From: Lithospermum erythrorhizon
Lineage: Eukaryota; Streptophyta; Magnoliopsida; Boraginales; Boraginaceae
Assembly: GCA_019722365.1 (NCBI GenBank)
Contig: JADFUC010001025.1
Location: forward strand, 310,001-374,000
DNA length: 64,000 nt
Direction of reading: 5' to 3'
This document shows positions 11,001 through 22,699 of this stretch, piece after piece. Each line of letters begins with the position of its first letter. The first letter of the stretch is position 1. Under the pieces are notes generated by a model that had not been told where the DNA came from, made no database searches, and saw only the letters and a list, made by a program, of their open reading frames with translations. Made by a program: the position numbers and the translations under genes.

Positions 11001-13926
11001 AACCATAAATATTTTAGAGAACCTGCATCCATCCTTTCCACTCCTCTGTCTGATGTCTGTTTAGATACATCATGGACTTATCCGAGAAGAGTGACTTCTC
11101 ATGATGGATCTTGAAGGAAGTGATTGCCGAAACTATAATCAGAAGGAAGTACAGAAATAAGAAAAGGTCTCTGTTGTAGCTCTGCAGATAGAAGAAAACA
11201 TAAGTTATGCACTTGAGTTATAGAAACATTATTAGACCATAAGCATTTGCATTTTACTAGCATTTCCTTTATTTTCATTGTTTTCCCATATTTTTTTACT
11301 TTGATTTCTCTATGTTTTTCCAATATGGATTTTGGACATCCAGCATGCTTATAATAGTTATGTACACATATCGTATAGCAAGCATACTATCAAAAAGGAG
11401 TTTATAAATCTGAAATAGAAAATGCATCATACATTATGCATTCGATATCAGTTTTATTTCCATAAATGGACTTAGGTAATAATTAAGGCATTCAGTTGAA
11501 CATTTCTTACATACTAATCCATTAACATGGTCACAAAGTAGATCACTTAAGATAGAAAATCTGACAAAGGCCAAAATGAACATAAATTTTTTTAGAGTGT
11601 TACCTAAAATAATATGGCATAAGAAATATGCTAATTTATATTACTGTAGAAGGAGATTCACTATCTTATAGAACATTTTAACAACAAAGGCATCCTCTAC
11701 AAGGGTCAATTGAGAGAATATATACGGAAAATCATTAATAACAAACTTTATATATATATCTTCCAATGGAGCTTTCTTGCAATACTAACATAGTTAAAGG
11801 AAAAGAAAACCATTGGACTATTACAAGGCCAACAAAAATATCAATGTTCCCTTTCATGCTTCATTGCGTCCAGCGCATATAATCTAATAGATTGTGCAAT
11901 TCATTTTGAGGACAAGATATTGCATTGAACTCGACATATGTCAGATTACCGAGCAATTTCAGAAATGATTGCAATTCATTGAACCAAACAAGATCTTATA
12001 ACGTCAATATATGTAACTGATGTACAAAAACATAAGTTCAGTGGCTTCACCTTTTTCGATTCACCAAAAAAGTTTGTTCGGTCACATATGTAGAAGTATA
12101 TTAGAAGAGCTCCGAATTCGGATCTGCAATAATGATATACTGAGAACTACGGTCCAAGATAAAACCAAACCAAATCAAATTAAACCAAGCCTTATCCCCA
12201 TAAGTTGGTCAATGATTGTTCATGAAAATAAAAGTGATTTGACTTACATGGCTCTTAAAGTCAATCGATGTTCGAGCAAGAATGACTCATCCAGCATAAA
12301 GAATCTGCCGTGGTACCAGAAATACAAGGAGGTCATGTATAGATAAAATATCTTAATAAAAACCTTCAAAGCAAAGGCCAAACCTCACAACAGTAGATGT
12401 CACAGTAGAACTCTTAGCTCTGGATGCTTCTGACTGGAGGCCACCCCCCTCCAGCAAAACTGCCCTATCATCATCTTTAACCGCTACATTCCCAAGTTCA
12501 ACCGAATTGATATCTGAATGCCTGTGGCAGAGGCAAAAAATATTCAAGCAGATAAGATAATAGGTCAAGCCAAATTATCAAAGGATCAACAACGACCTCA
12601 ACTGTGCATCTATATAGAAACATAAATTTTGGTAAGCTACTCGTATAAAGTATAAAAGAAAATGTAAGAAGTGAAAATAGTCAACTTCGTTAAAGAAAGA
12701 CATACTCAGTAAATATTCGGAGGATAAATTTATCCCTGATTAAGTTCGAGAACAGATTCAAATCTCTAGCCGATAAATCAGACCAATGATGGCAATATTC
12801 ATTTAATTAGCTTCCGACTTTCGGCCTTATTTCAAAAACAAAAAAATTATGCAATTCACTTCAAAATACGTACTCACCCGACAACCTCATGTAGATATAC
12901 ATAATTGACATATCAACTTAGTTAATGAATAAAATCAACGGAAAACAACAAATCGAGTTAGGATTATAACTCACGCTTTTAATAACGACTTTCTCCTGAA
13001 CTCCAAGTACTCCGAGTATATCCATGCTGCAAAAAACGGTACAATTCCAAGGAAAAATGACACCTACAATTCAGTAAAAGCAATTTAACATATGGATATC
13101 CAGACAGTACATACACTTAAGCACAATGCACAAGCGGAACAGCATAAAGAACCAAATGACAACATCATCTTATCTCAATCAGATCAATAAAAACATTCTA
13201 AATTTGAACTGAAATTAACACAGTGCAGAAATCTAAACTGAATAATTAACCCAAATAACCAACTAAAAATCACTTAAACCAATCATACAAGATTAAATAA
13301 TAATCAAATACTACCTCCATCCCAAAAAGTTAGTCTTGTTTGCTTTTCAATTGTCAAAATTAACAAACAACATAGCCATGCTCGACACACATGTAACATT
13401 GATTTGAATCAAAACTATTGTTTTAATAGTTAAGTATAATTCGATATAGTTTTCACCAAATACTTTTGTAAGGTGGGACGGGAACCGCTACTCTTGTAAT
13501 ACGCACTAGGTAGCCAGCCGAGTAAAGTAAAATAAATCATGTTAAAATGAGCGAAGTCACTTGGCTAAATGAAAGTGATGAGGAAATGGGCTGTATCTAC
13601 TTTATACCACCAACTGACCACCCATAACTTTACCACCAACTTGACCACCCACCAACAACCACCGTTGCGGGGCTTTCACCAAATTCTGTGTTATTGTTAG
13701 AGTATGAGATCCCTACTAAAATCAAATAAATGTATAAAATCAGTTCATTATTATTAATTCATCGAAGGTATTAATAAATGAAGGTAGCTGGCAGCGTGTA
13801 GCTTCGATTACTGAAACCGCATGGATTCGCGTGAGCGGCCAAGTGATCTTAATTGATTTTAGGATGAAGCCGTGATTCGTAACGAGAGGATATTAAACTA
13901 ACCTGACCAGGTGTGTAGATCACCAT
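8039..13926 (-). CDS. RWA: RWA-type cell-wall polysaccharide O-acetyltransferase
   Basis: Encodes a REDUCED WALL ACETYLATION protein (Cas1p-like family), a multi-pass Golgi membrane protein needed for O-acetylation of xylan, pectin and xyloglucan. Fifteen coding exons join in frame: 13903-13926, 12975-13063, 12384-12521, 12248-12304, 12051-12123, 11023-11181, 10446-10595, 10102-10357, 9909-10024, 9648-9734, 9486-9574, 9330-9392, 9155-9211, 8341-8437 and 8039-8266. All introns are GT-AG. The sum is 560 aa, or about 540 if the good donor at 8106-8107 is used and a tiny last exon follows; the family is about 540-570 aa. Signature blocks: WIYSEYLEF (residues 23-31), [12 protein letters not shown] (from 167), [13 protein letters not shown] (from 189), [12 protein letters not shown] (from 252), [14 protein letters not shown] (329-342), FVPTKDDKR (from 501). 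Start: ATG 13926, eight codons, then exon 2. No frameshift or stop seen. Which RWA paralogue cannot be told. Confidence 0.93.
13311..13495. mobile_element. Stowaway-like MITE in RWA intron 1
   Basis: Begins tactacctccatcccaaaa and ends near gtgggacgggaaccgctac, a degenerate inverted copy of the ctccctccgtccc-type terminus. The length, about 185 bp, suits a Stowaway MITE. It lies inside the 839-bp intron between coding exons 1 and 2. The TA target duplication is not certain. Confidence 0.55.
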
Positions 13927-14189
13927 TTCTGGAATTGTTTCAGCTGATTAAAGTGTCACCAAATTAGAGATCATATAAGGATTTATTAAGATCGAGTATC
14001 CCCCAAGAGAAAATGGAAAAATGAAGGAAATAAATCAGATCTGATGTGAAAATGTAAGATTTGATGCGCTACGTGTGAATATAATTAACTAAACAATTAA
14101 TTTGGGATGGATGGAGTATTAATTAGGTGTTGATATCAGAGTGGAAATGAGTGGAACTCACAGATATGCTATTTTGTTCTTTAAAATTT
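13927..14189 (-). promoter_or_regulatory. RWA 5' UTR and proximal promoter region
   Basis: Sequence upstream of the RWA start codon, AT-rich. It contains a second Stowaway-type terminus, gggatggatggagtatta, at about 14104-14121. No confident TATA box was chosen. The promoter space before the LTR-flanked element is only about 260 bp, so regulatory sequence may extend into, or have been displaced by, that element. Confidence 0.35.
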
Positions 14190-16885
14190 TAAATGTTATA
14201 GAGAAGTAATGTGGATGTATTGTCGCAAAATTATGTCCCAACAACGGAGATTGATTATGTCGAAGATATTAGGCGCTACTGCCATTAATCTTTCATATAT
14301 ATTATTGTATATTGGCTTTATAAATGTCAGCTTATTATATTGTATACAATACTTGATAATAAAAGTAATAAAAATATTCTACTTTCTGTTTATTATTAAA
14401 TACATTCATTGTTAATTATATTAAATATGGCGTTATCGGCGTCAGCTTTGAATTGGAGTTGAGAAAATAGCCGAGTTTGGTAGCCGCCCGCCCGTAATGT
14501 TGATCAAGTAAGTCAATCTTTCTTTTATTCCGTTATTCATCTTTCGATAATATTGAAGCATGGCGTATGTGGTTAATATGAGAAGAAACCAAGCGTTGTT
14601 GGTATATTGTATCTTTATTGAAGCCAATGGAGAAAGGTGTAGTTTCTTTTATAAAATATTCAATGGAAGCCGCTATGTAAGAATATACTAAATTATTGTA
14701 GGGTTGTTAATGAATAATGATAACTACATCAAATATCTTAGTCAGCCTTATTGCATGATATGACCAATGCATGTATATTATATTTAGACAAATTAATGGG
14801 TGTATATGAATATATGATAAGTTTCACATGTTATCGATTTTATCCGAATTGAAACATGAGTAATTGTATACGATAATTCATTTTATACGTCATTGTTATT
14901 GACGTTTACATATATATATATTAAACGATACAAATGATATTTATACATATAATTTATGATATGTAAAAAAATAGATTTATATATTTATGAGTCAAAAAAG
15001 ATAATTATCAAATAACTAAATCTCAAGGATTTATTGTTGATTAATTTGATATATTTGTGATGTATTCCTGATATATATAATATAGGATTTACCAATGATG
15101 TATTTTAGTTCGGAAGACTAGTTCACGGACTTGTAGTAATATTGATTGAAGATAAAGCTGGACTAAATACCGAAGATTTATTAATGATTATATTTGATAT
15201 TTGATTTAGATGCCAGCTTTGTTTTAATATGTGATTGATATTCACGTTAATATCTGAAACACATTTGAAATATATTCATATTAATATTCGAAAGACATTT
15301 GATATATATTCTTGTCCGGAAGATAACAATGTCCAATCATTTGATTATATTAATGATTATCTAATGAAACAAATGCAATATCTATTATTCATTATATATA
15401 TGTCCTGAAGAACATTTATGTAGCACCTGAAGAACATTTGGTTATATATTCGGTGCAAATATGATTTTGATTATCACTAGTTCAGAAGATTAAGAACTTT
15501 AGAATTTACATCGAAATGCAAATTAAGAACTTTGAATATTCAAAAGAATTTCATCGTTCGCCGTTATTTGAAAATTATACAAAACCGTATGAGTTCACTT
15601 ATGAGACCGAACACTCATATAATTTGAAGAATTGATTGATTAAAGGCGATATAATTTTATTGATTAATTCACTTTACTATAATTTATTATAGGTCGGAGA
15701 ATACCATCTGAATGAAATTGCACGAGTGTGTAGGCATATAAGGTAGTGTAAAAATTAATTGAATCTTTCAGAGAGCCAACATATCATTTCTTGAAGGAAT
15801 AATGAATTCTGTCATGTAGTTGGTATTGTGATTATACATGTAGGCTAGTCGCTAGTGATATATACTAGTGTAGTCTAATGAAAGCATAAGTGAAATTTAG
15901 ACTCAGTCTAATGAAATATGATACTAGTGAAATATATATCAGTCACCAGTCACAACGAAACTTCATATAAGTGAAATTTAGACCAGTCTAATCCAAATAT
16001 GATACTACTACGGTATATATTGGGTATGTATGTGCAAATAAGCGAAATAAGATTTATCCGCAAAGATTTGTACCCGAGGAAGCACTAAGCTGAATTTATA
16101 AAGTGTCACATACGCTGTGATGGAGGAGTATCGAAATTATAAATGATGTTTGAGTAGCGACAAAGATAACCTCTTTGATTTGCGTGCATGACTTATAATA
16201 CGTGCAGCGAAATGCGATATCGTGAAAACATGTAGAAGGATTTATGATGCATAGGCTTACATATCTATATTCTCGGGAACTGCTTTCGGTTGAGTTAATA
16301 TGAAAATATTTGAATATTTAAAGTCATCGAAGATGGATTGCAAGTTCAAGCCCGTTATTAGACATTTATTTGCATGATCATTTTATTATTGTCAGCATTA
16401 ATATATGTAAAGTCTATTGATAGTATGATACATGTTTAGCTTCTAACTTTATATTATATTTTATGTGATTGTATAATATATTTGTTTGCTGATAGTGGTA
16501 TAAGACATTTGAATTATTTAGTGTAAAAGTGACATAAAATCTTACATATCTTTCTTGTGTTAATTCTTATTGATAATCTAAATATTCATGATATTATGAA
16601 GATTAGGCCTATAGTTTATAGAGACTACGAAGAGTTCTAAGTTGAATAAATTATCATGAGGTAAAGTTAGCACAAGAACTCTGTAGAGTTCTCGGTTATT
16701 AAAGATGTTTTATAATGGATTTGAAATCGAGGGTAATAAATTATCAAATAGGCTTTTCGTTGTATTGTATACAACACAATAATAAAAGTAATAAAAGATA
16801 TTCTCCTCCTTATTTATTATTGTCTCTGTTTATTTACATTGTTCTTAGTTATATTTATAACATTAACTTAGTACTTCCTCTCGAA
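14190..16885 (+). mobile_element. Non-coding LTR-flanked element (LARD-like)
   Basis: Two direct repeats share ttgtattgtatacaa, then aataataaaagtaataaaa, atattct, and a tttattatt / acattgtt / ttatatt tail: left at about 14300-14425, right at about 16755-16870. Both would be LTR 3' halves. After the left copy comes tggcgttatcggcgtcagct, possibly a degenerate primer-binding site. The 2.3-kb interior is AT-rich with no recognisable gag or pol, so this looks like a large retrotransposon derivative that would need enzymes from elsewhere. The outer start of each LTR is poorly defined. Confidence 0.45.
15845..16025. repeat. Tandem repeat inside the LARD-like element
   Basis: About two and a half copies, some 65-75 bp long, of a block with agtgaaatttagac, cagtctaat and aaatatgatacta. 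Upstream (15080-15560) a looser recurring motif of gaagacatttg / gaagaacatttg type is present. Confidence 0.55.
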
Positions 16886-17224
16886 TCTATTACAATAGAA
16901 ATTCGATAAATAGATAAACTCTCTAAAATAATAAATTTCTTCAGATATAGATTTAGATTTGTTGAAAAATTTATGAAAATTGATAAAGTAGTAAGATAAT
17001 AATTTTTTTCAAAATACTCCTTATAATATTAGGTCCCAAAGAAATCATAAGTTAATAATTTTTAGACATTGAAAATAAGAATTAAAGGACTAGGTAAACC
17101 CGGGACCAACATTTACCGACTCAGCTTGACTTCATGACCAGCTCGAGCGTTAACGAGGCGGAACGAGTAATTACCGGTACCGCTCGGCATATTAGTCGAT
17201 GAAAAATAAAATAAAATATTGCCA
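16886..17224. other. Spacer, no gene seen
   Basis: AT-rich up to about 17090, then more GC-rich where it enters the outer part of the gypsy LTR. No gene, RNA or clear repeat recognised. Confidence 0.4.
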
Positions 17225-17757
17225 TTGATAATGGGGTCGGTTTCGGTAATTGGTAGGATCCTTAGCTTCAAGTTGACTTTGTGCGCCTTGGACGAATAGG
17301 AGTTCCCTCTGAAAACAAGGACGTTGCCCGGCCGAAACCTCAAACAATCGAGTAGTAAATGATCGAAGAGTCTAGTTTACGAAGAAAATGTAGGAATGAA
17401 GTGAAGCTTTATTTGATTTGGCACCGAAGTTTACATTTTATAAATTATTAGGACCGTTCTTTAATTAGAACATTCATTTCTTTTTATTGCCGATTTAATA
17501 ATTTGTAGCTCGTTAAGGGGTCGAGTAACTACGATCTTAATTACCGCTTAATTAAAAATAGAACCGTATGGATTAGTCATAGCGGCTGCTTATAAATAGA
17601 GTTAGGCGGCTTAACCCATTTAATTTTGGGCTTTTTGCTACAGCCCCTTTCGTGTGATCGAGGTCCATTTGTTCGGTGTCTTGTTCTAGCCGCGATCCGT
17701 TTTCCCGGGGCCGATCTTGTTGGACGATCTTGGATCGGCCCGTTTATGGGATTATCA
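17225..17757 (-). repeat. 3' LTR of the Tat-type element
   Basis: Aligns with 24265-24805 through gtgcgccttgg, the cgaag...tagttttacgaa region, aaggggtc and tacgatcttaatt blocks, ttaattttgggctttt, and the ggatcggcccgttta edge. Divergence between the two LTRs is obvious by eye, so the insertion is old. Confidence 0.75.
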
Positions 17758-19440
17758 TTTGCCCCGGACCGCCCATTTTCTATGGGCGGATAAATGAATA
17801 TGGGTGGGTCTCTTCAATTCCACTTAAGCGATTATAACTCCTTGAAGCATGTGTGAGACATTTTGCCTTCGAGCCAAAATGCGTTTTTCCGTTTCATAGC
17901 CTTCCAATCATTAGCAGAGACTTTTGGCGCCATAGCTTCTCTGCCGTGCCGTCGCCCGCTTTTTGAATTTGAAAAGGTTCCTATTGTCTATAAATTGGGA
18001 AGATCGCTACAAGCCTCCCTACATTTCATACTTGCGATTTCTTGCCGTCTTCTCCAGCTCTCCGGTATTCATAAATAACTTCGCTTTTCCCGTAGCGCAT
18101 TACCAATGGCCATTAGAAGGATAAAGTAGAGAGGCGAAGTCCATGAGGAGTAAGTTGGCCTCCCCTCTTGCTTACTCACTTCTCCTTCTCCTTCCGGGCT
18201 TCATTTGTGGAGTGCTTGGCGTATCGAGAGCTGCCCGAAGCAAGGCCCTTGTGACGCCTGCAGACCGGGGATAAATGGGAGGATGGGAACACGGATTTTT
18301 GGCCTCGAGCCTCAGCCACGGCCTTCATTGTGGTTACATGTATTTTCCTCACCTCCGTTTTAATGCCACTTTCTTTATCTTTTCTTTGTCGATGGTCGCA
18401 GTGGCCCGCATACTTTGTACCGTGAACCTTGGACTGGCGGCGAGCGTCTCAAAAGTAAGAAGCGTTGGGCCGGGGCTACAAGGTCTTCGCCTCAATTATT
18501 ATTTCTTTAGTTATCTCTCTTTGTGATATTCTTTTTACTTTCATATGATAGTATTCGCCTCTGAATATATGTTTTAAATGCAATTTGAAGTCTCCCATAA
18601 CTTTGGTGTCTTACGATCCATTTCGGGCCAATCTTGTTGGGCCGTCTTAAGATCGGCCGTTTATTATGGGATTATCATTTGCCCCAGAACCGCCCGTTTT
18701 ACATAAGGCGGATCGCGAATATGGGTGGTCTTGATTCCACTTAGCGAAGCAGTGCCTTAACCGCTGGCGTGTCGGGGACATTTGCCTTCCGAGAGCCGTC
18801 GTTTTTCCGTTTCATAGCCTTCCAATCCAATACTTGCAACTTTTTAGTAGCCACTTAACTTCTCTGCTTCGTCGCCCGCTTTTTGAATTTGAAAAGGTTT
18901 CACATTGATATAATTGGGAAGATCGCACCTGAAGCCTCCCTCATTTCCTTACTTGCGATTTCTTCTTGCGTGCCCTCAAGCTACTCCGGTATTCATAAAA
19001 AATAACTTCCTTTCGCGTGGCGCGTACAGCGCGCGTTAGAAGGATGTCTCCTGAGCGAAGTCGCGAGGGGAGTGAAGTTGGCCTCCCCCTCTTCTTCTCG
19101 CCTCGCTACTCCTTCCCGAGCTCGTTGTGGGTCTTACGTACCGGTACACGAGCAAGGCCCGCAGCGACGCCTACCGCCCACTCTGCAGACGAGGGATCAT
19201 GCGAGAGGATGGGGAACACGGGTTTAGCCTCGAAGCCTCAACCACGGCTTCGACTATGGTTACATGTATTTTCCTCACCTCCATTTGGTACAACTTTCTT
19301 TATTTTTCTTTATCGATAGTGCATGATGGCCATACGCCTGTACCGACAAATCTTGGACTGACGGCCCGGCCGGGGAGCGTCTGAAAGTAGAGGCATTGGA
19401 GCGGGGAGGCACAAGGTGCTTCGCCTCCCAGTCGGCGATG
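17700..19440 (-). repeat. Tandem duplication of about 0.85-0.9 kb across the LTR edge
   Basis: Two direct copies, about 17700-18510 and 18600-19440. Shared blocks include tttatgggattatcatttgcccc-type sequence, tttttccgtttcatagcct, gtcgcccgctttttgaattt, aattgggaagatcgc, gttggcctcccc, gtggttacatgtattttcct and cttggactg. The unit contains the first ~60-100 bases of the LTR, the polypurine tract and internal 3' non-coding sequence, so it is not a simple second LTR. Confidence 0.8.
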
Positions 19441-20399
19441 GCCCAGGATGTTGCTCTCTTGAATCCCCGGGGACTTAAAGGGGCCGGGAAGAGAAGGGCA
19501 GGCTGGCGGCAGAGCCGCTTTTTCCGCCCGCCCCGAGAGAGAGGAGGGCTGCAGGCGTTGCACTTTCTGAGATCTTGGCCGTGGTCTATTGTTCTATCGG
19601 ACCATCATCCTCTGACTTCCGGACCAATCGACACTACCGGCTTTGGTAGGAGTATAAGCGGCGGTACACAGTGGGAGTGGCCCAGACAATGAGCCTGTGC
19701 TTCCCAGCTTAGGAGATCACCACCCGGCTCACTGCATTTGGGTTTTTTTTTTTATATATATATATGTCTCTCTCACCACTTTGGGGGTTTATTAATATAT
19801 TTTCCACTATTCTTGCTTTTTTGCGATGTGCTCTTTTAGCACAGCAGCCGACTTGTCTCTAGTTCTATTTTATATGTTTGGTATTTACTCCTCCATATTA
19901 GCCGGAGTTCGCCTCGGACTTGCAGTCGAGGGAAGATCTCGGCCGCTTGCAGTAGGGTCCCTACCTTAAAGTTTTGTGTCCACCTTGTTAAATACACTTC
20001 GGATCCTCCCTCGTACTCTTATGCATGGGGATGAGGACTGTCCTTGATGGGGAGTGGATTGTATATGAGACATCTCTTAACCCGGAACCTCCTCTTTATC
20101 TAACTTATGAGGATTTGGTTCTCTCTCTAATTAGTCGAGGCGATAGGATATACTCAAACATTGAATGATTTACATCAATTTGCATATTTATGCACTCACA
20201 GAGTATTCGGACATAATTGATACTCTACCCACATAGAACTCTTTGAATATTCAAGGCGATTTCAACTGAATCAAATCTTTTATTCATAATAAAGCGAATA
20301 CCAACGCCCTTACGTAGTATTTCTACCGAGTGGCGTATTAATGATCCTTGACACCTAAGCGCGCGAGGACTTCCGGTTCGTATGTTGGCCTTTCTATTT

Positions 20400-20850
20400 C
20401 GAGACCCAGTATGGGCCTACGGGGACCAGATCTCCACTTGAGAATTATGCGGCGGTTTTGTTGTAGTGGCGGTTGCACGCCACTTGTATCCTGTGGTTGG
20501 GGTTGTCAGGAAGGATGCCATTACCCGTGGGAGCTCACGGTCCCAATGACCCCCACCTTTCACAGGCCCAGAGCACAACCCGACACCCTTGAAAATTACC
20601 CGTTGTTAGCTTCCACGTGGCTTGGGGATATGACAGGGCGGTCCGATGTTACGTATCCGGCTACAACACAGGTCTTTGATCTTTCCGGCCATGAGCGTGT
20701 CTCGTGTGGTGACCCGGCGCCGGGACTTGGGGATATCTTTGGCGTACCTCGGCTTGTGATCGCGTCTCGACATGATCACGGGCGTCGCTGCTACGGATGC
20801 CCCGAAATGACTATCGTTCATCCATGCATGCGACCCGCAGATCAATAATT
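20400..20850 (-). pseudogene. gypsy integrase remnant
   Basis: On the minus strand about 20410-20490 reads CNRHYNKTAA, then a stop, then FSSGDLVP. This resembles the ARYYN...F..GDLVLR block just after the catalytic core of Ty3-gypsy integrases. Upstream sequence to 20850 keeps an open frame but I cannot align the DDE residues with confidence. Confidence 0.5.
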
Positions 20851-21099
20851 CCTCCCGAATTTGACATAACTTAAATAGCGGGCTGGAAGGAGCTCCAGTG
20901 AGGACTAATCAATGAGGTATACCTCAGTACGCCTCACCGGATCTTGTTAGCCACGGGGATCTTGGGGAGGATTCGATTACCGAAATTCGTGATAGTGCAG
21001 TACCGTGGTTAGATGCAGTCATTGCCCGCCTCCGAGGGAATTATCCATCTTCCTTTATCAGAAAGTCTTAATACGCACTTACGTTCCACGGGATAGAAT

Positions 21100-21210
21100 T
21101 AAAATTGTCCCAACATTTTTCTAATTAAAGACCAATTGTGAGTGCTTACATTACCGGCTCGTTGTTCGTGGGCGTGAAGGCAAATCTCGAGACATACTCG
21201 ATTTTGTGAC
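21100..21210 (-). pseudogene. Second RNase H-like domain of Tat element
   Basis: The minus strand gives SPGHKIEYVSRFAFTPTNNE, which matches the SP-G-IEYA-RF-F-ATNNEAEYEA segment of the extra RNase H found downstream of the normal RNase H in Tat-type gypsy elements. Stops follow directly after. Confidence 0.7.
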
Positions 21211-21389
21211 CTGGGGAACCCTGATAGGATTAACTTGCCCACTGAACACTTTGGATTGCTCGCCATCTAGAGTATAAGCAATAGACCTACTGCTCGGTGA
21301 ATTGCCGGCTTGGTCGATTAACTCGGGTGTTTTCGTCGCCCGGCCCATTGGAAGTACGTTCAACCATGAAGTCGGCTGGGGCTGAGCAC

Positions 21390-21700
21390 TTATGCTCGTT
21401 TGCGGCTTGTACCGGAGAGATCAAATTCACGGATCATAGCCCGTTTGACTATCTGCCGAGGACTGCCCGGTTCTCCAATATGCGCGTGGTTGATCAGTAA
21501 CCACTCCGGATGGGCCTCAAAATATGGTTTCGGCTTCCGGCGGCTGACAATCAAGGCATACCGGTTTCTCCATCGAGGATTCACAAATACCGGCCCTCGC
21601 TCATGCTTGGGCGGCGTAATAATACACCGATGCCACACCTTTTCTCGCCGCAGGTAAGGGCCGGCATTTTGCGACTCGAGAAGCGCAAATAGAGATGTAG
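21390..21700 (-). pseudogene. gypsy RNase H fragment
   Basis: The minus strand encodes RRKPKPYFEAHPEWLLINHA, then GSPRQIVKRAM and REFDLS. This matches the KL-PYFQAHP-V-VLTDQPL and W-IELSEFD blocks that end the RT-RNase H module of plant gypsy elements. It lies downstream (in element sense) of the RT fragment, in the expected order. The frame stays open for about 100 codons. Confidence 0.75.
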
Positions 21701-21889
21701 AATTTCCACGCAACCAACCGTGCCGGTGAGGAGGCGCTTAGATGCGCCTTCCAACTCTGAAAAGACTTAGCTCTGGAGTCCATTCAAACTCTTTCCCATA
21801 GCAATATGAATCAGTCGAGGCAGTATCTTTCCGTCGGTACTTCTACTTATATGTTCGCTTGAGACTCTGCTGTGGAACTTCCACCGCGC

Positions 21890-22370
21890 GCTATCTTATC
21901 GGGGTTAGGCTCAATTCCCCGATGGCTGATCATGTAGTCAAGGAACTTACCAAAGGTTACTCCAAAGACACACTTATCTCGGTTAAGTGGGCATACGCCC
22001 ATGAGTTCTCAAGCTCTCCGATTGGCCTCATGATCTGCCGCTCGACTCTCGATGGCATGTCATCTCATAGTTTTCCATGTTTCGGCCATATGGTGGAGAA
22101 CACCTTTTTGACCATCCTTTGGTATGGCCCAGCGTTAACAAGCGAAGAGGCCATAACCGTCCGTCAATAGATTCCATACTTTCGATTCGCGAATGCGGTT
22201 TTCTCCACATCGTTTTCCCCCATGAATACACATGATAGCGGAAGGGATCGGAAAAATCCACCACTGTATCCGGCGCCAGAGTCCACCCGGCCTAGCGATG
22301 TTAGGTGAGGTACTTGATCCCAGCCGAGGTAAGCTTTGTTGATCACTGAAAGTCCGTGCCACATACACCC
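21890..22370 (-). pseudogene. gypsy reverse transcriptase fragment
   Basis: Pieces on the minus strand include DVEKTAFAN, YGLFAC, YQRMVKKVFSTIW-like sequence and, at about 21895-21985, KCVFGVTFGKF then MISHRGIEPNPDKI. The last block is the thumb/connection segment of Ty3-gypsy RT. The catalytic YVDD is degraded beyond recognition (GRNMENYEM occupies its place). Confidence 0.8.
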
Positions 22371-22699
22371 GCGTCCATTCGGTTTGGGACTATAGCGCGC
22401 GTTAGCCCGTACGTAGGAAACAGAGTTCCCAGTTGCATTTGCCCCGTTGGTTTATCCACCTCCTCCCAGGATGGCCTTTTTACTTATCTTTCAAGAAGGT
22501 CGCCTTGCAGCGATGGGCTTATAATGTGGCTCGGCGTATAGCCGATTGACACCTCAGAGTGAGGACTAGAAGATCACGTCTCACGAGGACTCGGGAATGA
22601 GCATGGCTCGTGCGTTGTCCCAGTGTAGCTCCAATCTTGAAGACCCTCGCCGGATCCTGTGAGCAGGATACTCACCGAGATCTGCTCATCTGACCGCCC

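Noticed and set aside
18275..19692. Open frames with repeated similar peptides (e.g. LHGYMYF / WLHVFSSPP)
   Set aside because: They are the two copies of the tandem duplication in the Tat element's 3' non-coding region; frames are not conserved between copies.
20348..20848. Plus-strand 166-codon open frame
   Set aside because: The gypsy element reads on the minus strand here (integrase C-terminal block), so this is taken as a GC-rich shadow frame.
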